This document shows, piece by piece, positions 23,301-34,000 of a DNA stretch of 64,000 bases. Location of the stretch: positions 10,627,484 to 10,691,483 of the forward strand of contig JAZAYU010000005.1 in assembly GCA_038501625.1 (NCBI GenBank). The letters run 5' to 3'. A program made the position numbers and the translations under genes. Source of the DNA: Corbicula japonica (Eukaryota; Mollusca; Bivalvia; Venerida; Cyrenidae). The notes below the pieces were generated by a model. That model was given only the letters and a program-made list of their open reading frames with translations. It searched no databases and had not been told where the DNA came from. Position 1 is the stretch's first letter; every line of letters starts with the position of its first letter.

Positions 23301-24915
23301 AACCTTTTAATAGGTTTAAATGAATCTCTTAAATGCATAATTTTGTATTATGTACTGCAATACAGGCTCTGCTCAGAAAAAATTGCAGGACTCACAAATC
23401 AACAGACTGATATTGAAAAATTATGACTTACATATAAGTTCCAGTTCAAACACTAATTCCAGGGTCAGGTTACCTTTAGCCTAAAAGAGAAAATAATGAC
23501 AGTTGTTAATTATCTATGGAATACAGCTTATTGCTGCTTAAAGATTACGTTAATCTTTTACCAGCCTAAATCCAGATCAGTCTGCACAACCATGCAGTCT
23601 ACCAGTAATCTGGATCTACTTTGGTCACTTTTTGTTTTGAATCTGAAGGTGAACAGTGTAGATCATAATTGGACATAACAGATGCAGGCTTTTATCACGC
23701 GAGTACAAATTAGACTGGTTTACGATATTTTGGCGCCTTTTTGAATGACAGGAAGTCGTAAATGGATTACCAGTCAATGAAATGTCATGCATGTCCTTGA
23801 ACTTCAGACAGGTTGATGTTTTGATAACAATTATTGATTTTCTCACCTTACATGTGCACAAATGAAATTACCGAGTTGGTCATTAGCATTAGGGTACTGA
23901 TGGACATCAAAGACACCACATGCACTTTAGTTTGATGCTCTTGATAAATTTCAAAGTGCTACTAAGAAAGCGTGTGTACTTTACAAATAAACTGTTAAAG
24001 CTATTGAAGATGTTTAATAGTAATGGTCACTAATGAATACACTGTTTGATATGACAAATAAAAGGGGTGGATCTAGAGGGGGTTCAGTGGGGTTGATTGA
24101 CCCCACTTCTTGGGCCAGAATGTATGAAATCATCATAAGACTGACACAAACAACCGCTTTCCTGGAAATCTTGTCCAATCCTGAGTAAGATAGTGATTGT
24201 TTAACTTTTTGGCTTTCCATTCTTTATGACAAATAAATTATTTATTTATTAAAAAAATATTTTATTTATGTTTAGTAGTGTTTGTAAACTAGAGGTCTCA
24301 GAATAAAAGTATATCTGACAAGAAAAACAAGAGTAAGTTTGATATATTCTCACTATCCAGAGCTAAAAATGTTCCACAGTTCACCATAAAACAACGCTTC
24401 GTAAAATCTCCCACTTTTTTACCCTTATCTCCCACTTTTTTGGAGTCAATCTCCCACCTGAGCACGAATAGAGGTTCACAGGTATGAACAGGAGATAAGG
24501 GTCGGCAATCCCTCCGCACTCTTTACATAATGTCAGGCCATAAGATATCTGCATTTTTCTTAGATGCCGTAGGAATGTCATGATAAAGCAGCCCTAGTGC
24601 AACAGTGGTTTAAAACTTCCACGATTATTGTGCAGGTGTCCAAATTGTGTGTGTGTGTAGGGGGGGGGGGCGATTTTCATGAAAATATCAACGTTTGATG
24701 GTTTATAACGATAATTTCAGGTGTTTAAATCGTTATACCTCACAAAATTCTGATATTTCTGTTGCCAACGAACGTTTAGTTTGCTTTGTTGAAGCGAGCG
24801 ACTGTTGAAGATCTTGGATGTCATTCTTTTTCAAGAATTTCCAAGAATCCAAAGCTTTGAAAACGTCATCATGTTTCAACTTTACGAGATCTCCTTTCAG
24901 TAATTTAAGCTCCAT
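17385..24915 (-). CDS. CENPN: Centromere protein N (CENP-N), 8 exons
   Basis: CENP-N is a kinetochore CCAN subunit that pairs with CENP-L and binds CENP-A nucleosomes. Exons in transcript order: 24739-24915, 23432-23480, 22680-22739, 21651-21910, 20558-20659, 19557-19632, 18456-18661, 17385-17816. All joins keep frame (phases 0,1,1,0,0,1,0) with GT-AG borders, giving 453 residues. Resemblance to vertebrate CENP-N (about 340 aa) was recognised by eye: an N-terminal pyrin-like segment with ALDSWKFLKKNDIQDLQQ, the middle block LYLPARGPKRGFQSTRCLYF, then DRTFGDNVMPTLEKVEYK, and the terminal block KVTFRGASVLEGIRNLAEAS followed by LTCIS. An in-frame TAA lies 24 nt upstream of the chosen ATG. The C-terminus is extended by about 75 residues of Q/N/S heptapeptide repeats and a Lys-rich tail. 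The exon 7 donor is GTGGGT, chosen because it alone keeps frame and homology. A candidate AATAAA on the minus strand is at 17115-17120. Confidence 0.88.
17480..17594 (-). repeat. 21-bp coding minisatellite in the CENP-N tail
   Basis: The last CENP-N exon holds about five tandem 21-bp units encoding heptapeptides of the type QNQSQQV, QSQSQKV, QNQSHQV and QNQSRQQ. On the plus strand the units read as repeats of TGACTGGTTTTGAAC with small changes. The units differ slightly, keep frame and contain no stop. They are followed by a basic tail rich in KK and KKK. I know of no such repeat in vertebrate CENP-N. Confidence 0.8.
18236..18345. mobile_element. 'gatccagatcag' MITE fragment in CENP-N intron 7/6 region
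   Basis: Carries CAACCTGATCCTGACAC, TTTGGTCAGAAATAACCTAA and CAACAGTGTTGATCCTGATG, a partial family copy between exons 7 and 8. Confidence 0.5.
18911..19180 (+). mobile_element. Pearl-like element in CENP-N intron 6
   Basis: Begins ACTAGATGGGTGTTCAGTT like the 3.1-kb element, has one core unit (AAAAAAGGGCATAATCTCG, TGACCTTGACC, GAAAGTTTGATGAACAAATA) and a short AGACGGACGGA run, and ends GGAAACACAAAAGTC. Confidence 0.65.
19441..19516. mobile_element. Half of a fold-back MITE in CENP-N intron 6
   Basis: Only the left arm is present (ACCAGTCTCAAATCTCAAGC and TGATTGGCTGAAATGG). It ends about 40 bp downstream of the exon 6 donor. Confidence 0.7.
20025..20580 (-). repeat. Degenerate tandem repeat made of the CENP-N exon 5 end and donor
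   Basis: On the coding strand the exon 5 end GCCCTTAATAAGTTCTCAG and the following GAGGTAACAGCTGTTAAAC recur through intron 5 as variants of CTGGCCCTTAATAAGTT plus GCAGAGGTAAAGGCTGTTT. About seven degenerate copies of a 40-60 bp unit are seen between 20340 and 20030. The array is interrupted by a MITE at 20349-20527. Confidence 0.65.
20349..20527. mobile_element. 'cagtcaaacctg' MITE in CENP-N intron 5
   Basis: Left end CAGTCAAACCTGTATTTAGC, right end GCAGGTTCAACTAAGG (inverted). The inner motif GTGGCTGCTTAACACAG is shared with the copies at 39225 and 51476. Confidence 0.6.
20721..20867. mobile_element. Fold-back MITE (CCAAT hairpin family) in CENP-N intron 4
   Basis: Ends GCCCAAGATCATAAAAC and GTTATGATCTTGGGC are inverted. 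Inner arms around GGCGACCAGTTGCC are almost perfect, each with TGATTGGCTG. Confidence 0.8.
20866..22675. mobile_element. Cluster of 'gatccagatcag' MITEs around CENP-N exon 4
   Basis: Copies or parts at about 20866-21044, 21319-21636, 21935-22090, 22091-22335, 22340-22530 and 22590-22675. They fill introns 3 and 4, with one ending about 15 bp from the 3' edge of exon 4 (21651-21910). All carry variants of GATCTGGATCTACACTG, a TTGGTCAGAAATAA middle and CCTTTACTCCATAT ends. Confidence 0.65.
23545..23695. mobile_element. 'gatccagatcag' MITE fragment in CENP-N intron 1
   Basis: AAATCCAGATCAGTCTGCAC, TAATCTGGATCTACTTTGG and GAACAGTGTAGATCATAATT define a diverged copy. Confidence 0.55.
23865..24700. 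other. Remainder of CENP-N intron 1
   Basis: No exon seen. A dispersed motif GGGGTGGATCTAGAGGGGG is at 24064-24082 and recurs as GGGGTGGATCCGGAGGGGG near 48479. A CTCCCACTTTTTT direct repeat lies at 24408-24450, and a short GT run followed by about ten G lies near 24645-24670. Confidence 0.4.
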
Positions 24916-24960
24916 TGGCGATGGACTGATGTTCTGTTAAAATATTGTAAACCGTTTTGT

Positions 24961-24966
24961 TTCAAA
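24961..24966 (-). promoter_or_regulatory. Possible CHR cell-cycle element (TTTGAA)
   Basis: TTTGAA on the coding strand, about 45 bp upstream of the CENP-N ATG, matches the CHR motif bound by DREAM/MMB complexes at promoters of G2/M genes in animals. A six-base match occurs often by chance; only its position before a centromere gene makes it notable. Confidence 0.25.
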
Positions 24967-25015
24967 TTGAATTCGGCCGCCTATGTTTCCGCATGTGTAT
25001 TTACGCAAAAATCGA

Positions 25016-25023
25016 TGACGTCA
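25016..25023. promoter_or_regulatory. CRE/ATF palindrome upstream of CENP-N
   Basis: A perfect TGACGTCA palindrome lies about 100 bp upstream of the CENP-N start codon. This is the consensus cAMP-response/ATF element. Spacing fits a core promoter, but the transcription start is unknown. Confidence 0.45.
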
Positions 25024-26064
25024 CAAATATTGACGAATCAATATTCAAATTATTGTAATCTCATTTAATTAGTAGACTGGTTCACTGCCCATATCCCGAA
25101 TTTTAGTAGACGCAACTGTGTGAAAGGCAAAGTTAATTGTGAGACCCATTTCAGGATGAACATTTTTATTCAAAGTAATACTACTAACAGTAGCCAATAT
25201 GAATATTTATAAATCACCAACTTTATTTGATAAATTATATTCACCAAGAATTTGACCCTCGGTATTTCTACATTGAATACAATCAACCAGTAAATAAGTA
25301 TGTTTTTTCACCATCTATGTTATTGTTTTATCTTCAAATACGTTTTTGTTAGTTATCACATGCGTTTTAGATAACGTTACGAAAAAAGGCGCGCGTTAGT
25401 TTGTGACAGTGTTCTTATTGGAAATGAGTTATTTACCAGACTTTTGTGAACTTTGTGTAATTTTACTTGATTCTATTACATACCAATAAATTTAAATATC
25501 ACTGTGAGGCTTAAACCAGAGACTTTCTAACATCTTTACTAAGATCATCACATCCACCCGAAGAACAATGAAAAGAATGCAAATATTTTTTATTCGCGGT
25601 TTGCACTGAAACATAAAAATTAATTTGCGCATGCAGGGCTGAACAATTTTCGTTTTTTTTGGTAACTAGTCCAGAACTAGCTGGGTAAACATTTAAGCTA
25701 GTCCCACTTTTGCGCAAATAAGCAAATTCTGATTGGTCAGTATTAACAGTAAAGAAAGAAACAGGAAATTCAAGAGGAAGCGTTACATGGGGGCTTGATA
25801 ATGTTAAAACAGATCTCAAAACATGTTATTTTGTAAAAAACTTATTGCTGTTGTAATATGATATGCATATGGTGCTAAAAGAGAATGGCGCATATCAAAT
25901 TAACGTTTAAACTAGTCTTCACTAAAAAATTGAGCTAGCCCACGGACAAGCAATCAGATATTTTGAGATTGTCCGATACAATTTTCAGCTTGTCCAGGGT
26001 GTCGGGCTAGTGGGTTTGTCCAGCCCTGGCATGGCTACAGGATTATGAAATTATTTTTCAGAAA

Positions 26065-28170
26065 TTCGACTAGAAATGTGTCCATAGGACACGGATGCCC
26101 CCGCTATGCATCGTTTTCTGATACTAAAGTGCAATGAAAGCATAATAAAATAAAAGCATTTAAAAGACAGTGATGTTCGAGTAATTATAAGAATATGCAT
26201 AAACTTGATGATCAAGTAAATTATTTGTATTTGTGGCACTGTTGTCTTCTCATTACGGAAATGTCTGTGAAGAAGTTGGTGGTAATGCAATGCAATGTCA
26301 TGGTGAACATTTGTGCCAAGTTATTTTGAAATCCCTTCATTCATAAAGAAGTTATAGCCCGAACAAGTAAATTCAAGTTTTAGTAACTGTGACCTTGACC
26401 TTGGACTTACAGGCATGGGTAATGTACGCAACACACCGCCTTGTCATGGCGAACATTTGTGCCAAGTTATTTTAAAAACCCATCCATTCAAAACAGTTAT
26501 AGCCCGGACAAGAAAATTCTATTTTTAGTAACAGTGACCTTGACCTTGGACCTACAGGCATGGACATGGTACACGACTCACCACCTTGTCATGGCGAACA
26601 TTTCTGCCAAGTTATTTTGAAATTACTCTATTCCTAACGTAGTTACAACCCTGACAAGAAAATTCTATTTTAGTAACAGTGACCTTGACCTTGGACCTAA
26701 AGGCATGGGCATGGAACGGGACACACCATCTTGTCATGATGAACATTTGTGTCAAGTTATTTTGAAATCAATCTATTCCTAACAAAGTGACAGCCCGGAC
26801 AAGAGAATTCTATTTTTAGTAACAGTGACCTTGACCTACAGGCATGGGCATGGTACGCGATACACCGCCCTGTCATGGTGAACATTTGTGTCAAGTTATT
26901 TTGAAATCCATCCATTTATAATGAAGTTACAGCCCAGACAAGAAAATTCTATTTTTAGTAACAGTGACCTTGACCTTGGACCTTCAGGCTTGGGTATTGT
27001 GCAAAGTTATTTTGAAATCCCTCCATTCATAACAAAGTAACAGCCCGGAGAAGAGAATTCTACTTTTAGTAACAGTGACCTTGACCTTCCACCTAAAGGC
27101 TTGGGCATGTACGTGACATACCGTTTGGATATGGTGAACAATTATACCAAGTTATTCAAAAATCCAATAAGAAATAACAAAGTTACAGAGCGGAAAAGAT
27201 TTTGCAAGAAAATTCTATTTTTAGTAACAGTGACCTTGACCTTGGACCTACAGGCATGGGTACTGTCACGACACACCGCCTTGTTATGGTGAACATTTGT
27301 GCCAAGTTATTTTGAAATCCCTCCATTCCAAACAAAGTTAAGGGCAAAGTGTATATTTTTCTTAACACAAAATGTAAGTGAAAAAGGGGCATAATTTGAA
27401 AAATATTGGAAGCAGGGTTATGGGTCTTGTTGGTTATGATGTAGATTTTGATGGTGAAAATATATTTCAAGTTTCAAGGCAGTATCTCAAGTAGTTTTAA
27501 AGTTATGGGCAAAATGCATATTTTGCTTAACAAATAACATATAAGAAAAAAGATATATTCCTATTAAAACTAATGTAAATGGAAGTATCAAAGGGCCATA
27601 ACTTCTGAACGGAACATGTAAGAGCAAAACCCCACCTTTATGCACAACAACATATCAGGCCAAGCATTGCGGTAAAGTTTCATCAAATTCCCAGCAGAGG
27701 TGTAGGAGGAGTTGCGTTCACGAGATATACTCATATTAAAACTAATGTAAATGGAAGTATCAAAGGGCCATAACTTCTGAACGGAACATTTAAGAGCGAA
27801 ACCCCACCTTTATGCACAACAACATATCAGGCCAAGCATTGTGGTCAAGTGTAGGAGGAGTTGCGTTCACGAGATATACTCCTATTAAAACTAATGTAAA
27901 TGGAAGTATCAAAGGGCCATAACTTCTGAACGGAACATGTAAGAGAGAAACCCCACATTCATGCACAACAACATATCAGGCCAAGCATTGTGGTCAAGTT
28001 TCATTAAATTCCCACCAGTAGTGTAGGAGGAGTTGCGTTCACGAGAATATCGGACGGACGGACGGAGGGACAGACGGACGGACGGACGGACGGAGGGAAG
28101 GACGGACGGACGGACGGACAGGAGCAACTCTTAATGCCCGTCGCCATTTCATGGCGGGGGCATAAAAAAC
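26065..28170 (+). mobile_element. 2.1-kb pearl-like element with two different tandem cores
   Basis: Left end ATGCCCCCGC (about 26095), right end its inverse GCGGGGGCAT (about 28154). First core: about eight copies of a 145-bp unit (GAACATTTGTGCCAAGTTA, AGTAACAGTGACCTTGACC), spaced at 26305, 26451, 26596, 26741, 26880 and onward to 27291. Second core: three copies of a roughly 170-bp unit (CTAATGTAAATGGAAGTATC, GTAGGAGGAGTTGCGTTCAC) from 27560. A (GGAC)n block lies at 28053-28120, then a terminal hairpin CGCCATTTCATGGCG. No coding capacity. Confidence 0.75.
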
Positions 28171-28960
28171 GCGAAAATAAACATTCGCGACAACATACAG
28201 CGATTGAGATGTTTGGTTTGAAAACGGAATGGAAGTGTTAGAAACTGATGCTTTTTCAATAAAACGTTATCATCGTTCTATACAAAGACGAGTTACGTCA
28301 GTTATGAAGAATACAATCACGATATCAGCTTATCTGTTTCAAGCTTATATCATCAGTTACAGGCAAATAGTGAATACTACTAGGATCAAACCGATCTAAT
28401 CGAAATAGATTCAAACAGCTGTTACAATAATAAAACAGAACATAAGCTTAGCAATGTAATTAGGATTTAAGCGGATTTGATATATTAGGCAGAAGTAATC
28501 AGTGCTGTTATAAATTAAACCATCTGAAGGCCGCTGAGGACGATATTTGTATTTGTGAAATGACCGAGTTGCACTCAACCCGGGGACAAGAAATATTCAT
28601 CTCCGTTATTTATATAGAACATACTCAATCAAACCGAGCCTGCATTTTTTTAAATATTTGTCGTGTTTAGTGGCTTTTTAAGTTCTTTTTCATCTATTTG
28701 AACATCGACAAATGTAAGTTCTATACTCGCCACAAACGGGATTATGCTTCAAAACATGAAGAAGATAATATTATTAACAATACGATGCAAACAGACAAAG
28801 GGTGCCTACAATGTCCCTTTTTGTTGGCGAAATATGAAGTGGTCGCTGAAGTCTTGACAAAGAACGCAAAAAACTCTTTTATTCCAGACATAATATTCCA
28901 GCAGAATGAAATCGGGGAACTGTGTTCTCTGTGAGGTCACATTTCGTCAAACCGTTAGCT
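28171..28960. other. Intergenic between pearl-like element and tyrosinase
   Basis: A piece near 28560-28690 (GAGTTGCACTCAACCCGGGG, ACTCAATCAAACCGAGCC) belongs to a dispersed family also seen near 39140, 42365 and 55430. A short open frame at 28698-28934 is unrecognised. Confidence 0.4.
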
Positions 28961-28964
28961 ACCA

Positions 28965-29690
28965 ATGTTTCTATATAGGGGCAAGAGTGAGGTTGGTGCA
29001 CCAAACAACCTGACAAAAACATGTTTTGCCACTGAAAGCTCCAAGGCGGGTTCTCATTTTAGTTATTCTTGTAGTGTCTTATTTGAAACTGGCCATTTTA
29101 TAAACCCATTCCATCCTTTCCTTGTGGTAGTTTTAGGCCATTCCTGATATTCATATTTCATTTTTCTGTAAGCTTTTGCATTTTTGCATGCAACATAGTT
29201 GATAAATGGGCGGACTGGAATTAATTTTATGGTTTTCATTTACGTTTTTTGTGGTGCCCTATTTTCTAATAAACCAAAGACATATTTTCCTCTTTGATTT
29301 TGGATGTTTGGGAAAGTTCTTGCCAAGTCTGATATTCATATTTCACCTTTTTGTACGCTTTTGCATGCAACATAGTTGGGCGGACTGGAAGTAATTTACC
29401 TATTCAACATGTACTTGTGTAACCATTTACCTATGCAACTTGTACTTGTTTATTTGTACTTGTGAGAACCTAAAAGTGCAAATACGATGCATCAAAACCT
29501 GATTTAAAGCCTGGTGGCAAAATGCTTCAGTGACTATTCCGAGGCGGAAACCAAAATTGTTCTCGGTGTCTTCTTGAAATTAATCGAAGTATAAACTTAG
29601 GCCCTCTTTTCATATCTTCCTTTCGCTGCCTAGGGAGGCTGTGTTTTCTGAATGCGGCTGTTCCTGATATGCATATTGTACGTTTGTCTA
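28965..29690 (-). mobile_element. Diverged copies of the 'GCACCAACCTCACACTTGCC' dispersed repeat
   Basis: Reverse-oriented fragments: GTGAGGTTGGTGCACC (28988), GCCACTGAAAGCTCCAAGGC, GCTTTTGCATGCAACATAG (twice, near 29185 and 29357) and TGCCTAGGGAGGCTGTG (29630). At least two partial copies lie just upstream of the tyrosinase start codon. Confidence 0.55.
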
Positions 29691-29871
29691 TAATAATGTC
29701 TATAAATAAAAATATACAAAAATAGCCTAATCCTGCACAGATTTTACGGATTATTTATTAAGTTATTTTCCCAAACACCTGCGACATCTTGTTATACGAC
29801 CATTATTTATTGAGTTCAACGTTTATTATTTCCAATTTCGGGTTGTTTTCATTTGCACACAATCGTTTATT

Positions 29872-30946
29872 ATGAAATTTTATATTTGTTGTCTTTTGGT
29901 ATTACAGCTATGTGTTCGTGCCGAGAGCGACGATTCTTCCAGTTCATCCAGTTCGGAGGAGAGACGAACCTTGAAAACTCACCGGAGGGTGAATCAGAAG
30001 AAGAAAACTTTGGACAGGTTGCTATCTGTGGTAAGAAGTTTAAAACCATTTACCCACAGATTAAAAAAGTGAAATATTCATATCAAAAATGGCCACATCC
30101 ATCAGACACAGTTTCTCCACACAGCCAAAAAGTAGAGAGGGGACGAGAGCATCGTTATACAATGATCAGTGTAAAAATCGACGACGCCACAAACAATTAA
30201 CGAAAGTGAGAAGCCGAGAGGTTACCGCTTTGGCAAAAGAAATTGCCACTGTGGGTTTAAACAAGGTTCTAGGGTGCACCAACCTCACACTTGATCCATT
30301 AGATTCTCATATGAACAAACAAGCACAAGTTGTCTTGCTGAAATAACTCCAACCCATACATCAGCTCAAAGCAAAGCAAAACATACACTGAACGAAATAT
30401 CCTAATGCTGCCTTTCAGATGAACGTTAAATTACGTTAAGTTTTGTACAATGGAGTGTTTATTTTGGCCAGCAGTTAGTTTTTAATTTCTTTTCTATTCA
30501 ACTTACCACATCACCAACTTTTTCAAAATTTAAAATGTCTGCGTTGAGCAATACAGGATAAAGTAACTACTATGTATTGGTTGCATAAAACAACTAAAAT
30601 GGTTTCTGAACTAATACAATGATGAAAGAAATGATTCTGATTTTAATAATGTTTTTTTTTCAGTTTCAGATGATGATGTCCCACGCGCGTCTTATGGGGT
30701 TTATATTTCATATTTCACAGCTTTTTCGCTTTTCTAAGGCTTATTGTTAACAATGTTAAAATTTTTAATGAACAAAATCCTTGCATAACAGAAAAAAGTG
30801 TTCAAAAAGGGATATCGGTACCTTAAAATAATTAAGAAAAACAATTTTGCAGTTTTATCGTTGGTATCCATTTTTCATTCATAAGTACAGAGTCAGGTTG
30901 TTGAAATCACCACTGCAACAAAGTATTTTGTCAAATGTTTTATGGC

Positions 30947-31006
<60 letters not shown>

Positions 31007-34000
31007 AACCCGAGGGGTTACCGCCTTGGACCGTCAGTGGCAAATCAAACTGTCACTGGGGGTTTAAATCAGGTCCTATGGTGCACCAACCTCACACTTG
31101 CCCCAACAGGTTCTCAAATCAACAAATTAGTACAAGTTGTCCTGGTGAAATAACTCCAACTCGCCCATCAGATTAACTATGTTGCATGCAAAAGCACACA
31201 AACATATAAAACATAAGAAGCTTATAGCATTGCAAAGCCAAAGGGCAAGTACTCAATGATGTTACCGAGACCAGAGCCCCTGGAGTCAAATTAGCAAGAA
31301 AATGATGACAGGGATAAAAGAAACAAATTGAGCTTCTAGGTTTTCAAAGAAAAGATTTTCCCATAAACCTTCATAAACTCTCAAAAACCCTATAAATTCA
31401 ATAAGAAAGGCTGCCAACGTGATATTCTACAGCGCTCTCCATGCATATATTTAAAAGAAATCTCTGCACATTACAAGCAACCGCGACGGGACAATAACAC
31501 AATAAATTTCTTTTTTATTGCAGTTGGAGGCGATGCAATTGCAGAACGACCAATGCATGATAAAACTGGCTGATATGACGGAAGAAATTGGGGAACTATC
31601 TGACAAGATAGATAATCTCAGTGTTGTTCCCTCTGGAGCTGCGCGAAGTATGTTATCAAATTTCTTAAATAATGAATATGAACCACTGAATTAGAACATC
31701 TTTAATGGATTAACCGGTTAAATATACACATTTAAAGAGAATGGCATTTTTTGTTTGAAATGGTACTGGCTCAGACCGGAAATTACTCAGAACTGGCATT
31801 CAAACTTTTGGATTGTTAAATATAATCGGACCGGAACAGTTCTTCAGGACATACCCATGTAGCCCAAATCAGATTATAAAACTGAGATTGAAACCAGTCT
31901 CAAGTCTCCAGCATCTGATTGACTGAACTGGAGAAAATCCATTTCAGCATAACAGATCCTTGAGATTTGAGACTGGTTTCCATTCTCTGTTTTATAATCT
32001 TCAGCCCAAAGGAATTTTTTTTATTTCAGTCGATCTAGCTGATGAACGCGGAGATAGTACACCAGTCGTTGTTGGTGTTACCTCGTCCTTCGACCAGTGC
32101 CTTAAAAGCCTTGACCTGGATCTCATTTCCGAGGAGAACGCTTACATTTGGTGTCTTAGAGTATCTTTATGGCAAGCTAACCGAAACAAAGATGAAGGCG
32201 ATAGTAAGAATTCTGAGAGAGAGGGGACCTCGAATGCACCGTTACTACAGAGATCTGAGCAACGGCAGTTGGCTCCAAGTAATATAACGCAGCCTCCTTC
32301 TGGATTCAGAATTCGGAAAGAATACAGAACACTGACACTGCAGGAAAGGGAGAGATTTCACAATGCGTTAAACGTTCTACATCAGGTAAGTGAGATTTAT
32401 GAAAAAACTGAACAATACCAATAAATAAGTGAAATATGCATATCAGGAATACCCACATTCAGAAGACACAACTAAGAAGAAGAGAAGAGTGAGAGAGCAT
32501 GGTTAATAAAATAAAGATTCATGTTATTCCCTACACCCCATACCCCGGACAACTCAAAATGAAAAGTCTTACTTTATATCAGCATGTACTAGAACATTGA
32601 GTATTTCATATCCAACTTTTTAAGTAACCACCTGGTAATCATTTAAATAGCACGCAGTCCACCTTTCTGCATTGAAATAAAGAGAATCATTCACTGGTTT
32701 TCGACGAAGATCAAGGTATCCCAGTCCGAGGGTAATGCTTTCCGGGCTTTGCTGAAGCTGTACGTAGGAAAACGGAGATTGCCGAAGTCGACCGACTGGG
32801 GTTTAGGAATGCTGATTCCAACACAAAGAAGGAAAAAAGTGTAGGGCTTAAATTCCTGATTAATTCCTACACTTTATATTACTCGGAATTTTTTCCTGAA
32901 TGTGGACATCCAATATACTCAATTATGAACAAGATGACGGTTTTCGTGAGCGAAAAAATCATAACTAGTTATAAAATTCGACATTCTATTTTCTACACTT
33001 CCTGATAATATTATTACAGAGTTGCCGTTTCTTTCTCGACAACATATAAAAAATATACATTTATCTCAACAACATACCGATACTTACAAAACTTCAAATA
33101 TGTTTTAGAATAAGACTATGGAATTCTTCGCTTTACTTCATCAAAGTGCAATAAAAACGAAAGGCGCCCATAGAGGTGTAGCTTTCCTCGCATGGCACAG
33201 ACCGTTCCTTTGTTTGTAAGTATACCTGCTTTCAGCGTTTTCAGCCCAGTTGACATCCGCCTTAAAATTACTAGTTTTACTTAAAACAGTCAAAAATAGC
33301 TTTAGACTTATTCCTTTACCACTGGTTGGTGTAACAAAACACCTCAACTAGCAAAATCCGCTTTTACACTTGCTTCGAAAATTGTTGCAATGGTACCTGC
33401 GTTCAATATCCGGTTGCTCACGGGACGATATTTGTTCTATCTTTGCCTACAGCACATGTAAGATTCTGTTTCTTTTTGATTTAGGCTGAATGGACTCGAC
33501 GATTATAAGGGGCTTGTAATTCAAACATTTTTTGCATCTTCCCCTTGTTTTGTGGGTTGGAGGCAACTTGTGCGTGTTTATTCCTTTGAGAAACTAAAGG
33601 TGCAAGTAAGATGGTTGGTGAAACCTAGAACCTGTTACAAACTCCCGATGGCAAATGCTTTGCTACAGCAATACAATCACAGGTTCATATTTTTGTTAAT
33701 TGTTCGTGGTGTCTTTTTTAATATTAATCTTATTTTAAGCACATGCTCTAGTTCCTTTCCATTCTGTGGCTGTGTGGATAGATTGTGTTGGCTGTATTCT
33801 TGATATGCAAGTATCACATTTTTATAGTTTTGAAGAGGCGTTACGCGAAGTGGACAACACAGTATCACTTCCTTACTGGGATAGTTCAATAGACTACAAC
33901 ATGGAAGCCGGGCCTGGACTATCTATTATGTGGGACAATCATCATCTTGGTATACTAAAAGACATAAAATCTTATATTCGTATCAAATATATTACCATCA

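Larger units (their letters stand above)
24916..26064. other. Region upstream of CENP-N
   Basis: The first 110 bp probably hold the CENP-N promoter. At 25650-26035, CTAGTCC and CTAGCCC motifs in opposite orientations and TTGTCCAGCCCTGG suggest a decayed dispersed element. No further gene was seen. Confidence 0.4.

Noticed and set aside
24298..24581. Minus-strand frames in CENP-N intron 1 (KKVGDKGKKVGDF)
   Set aside because: They come from the short CTCCCACTTTTTT direct repeat, are not flanked by splice sites, and add nothing alignable to CENP-N.
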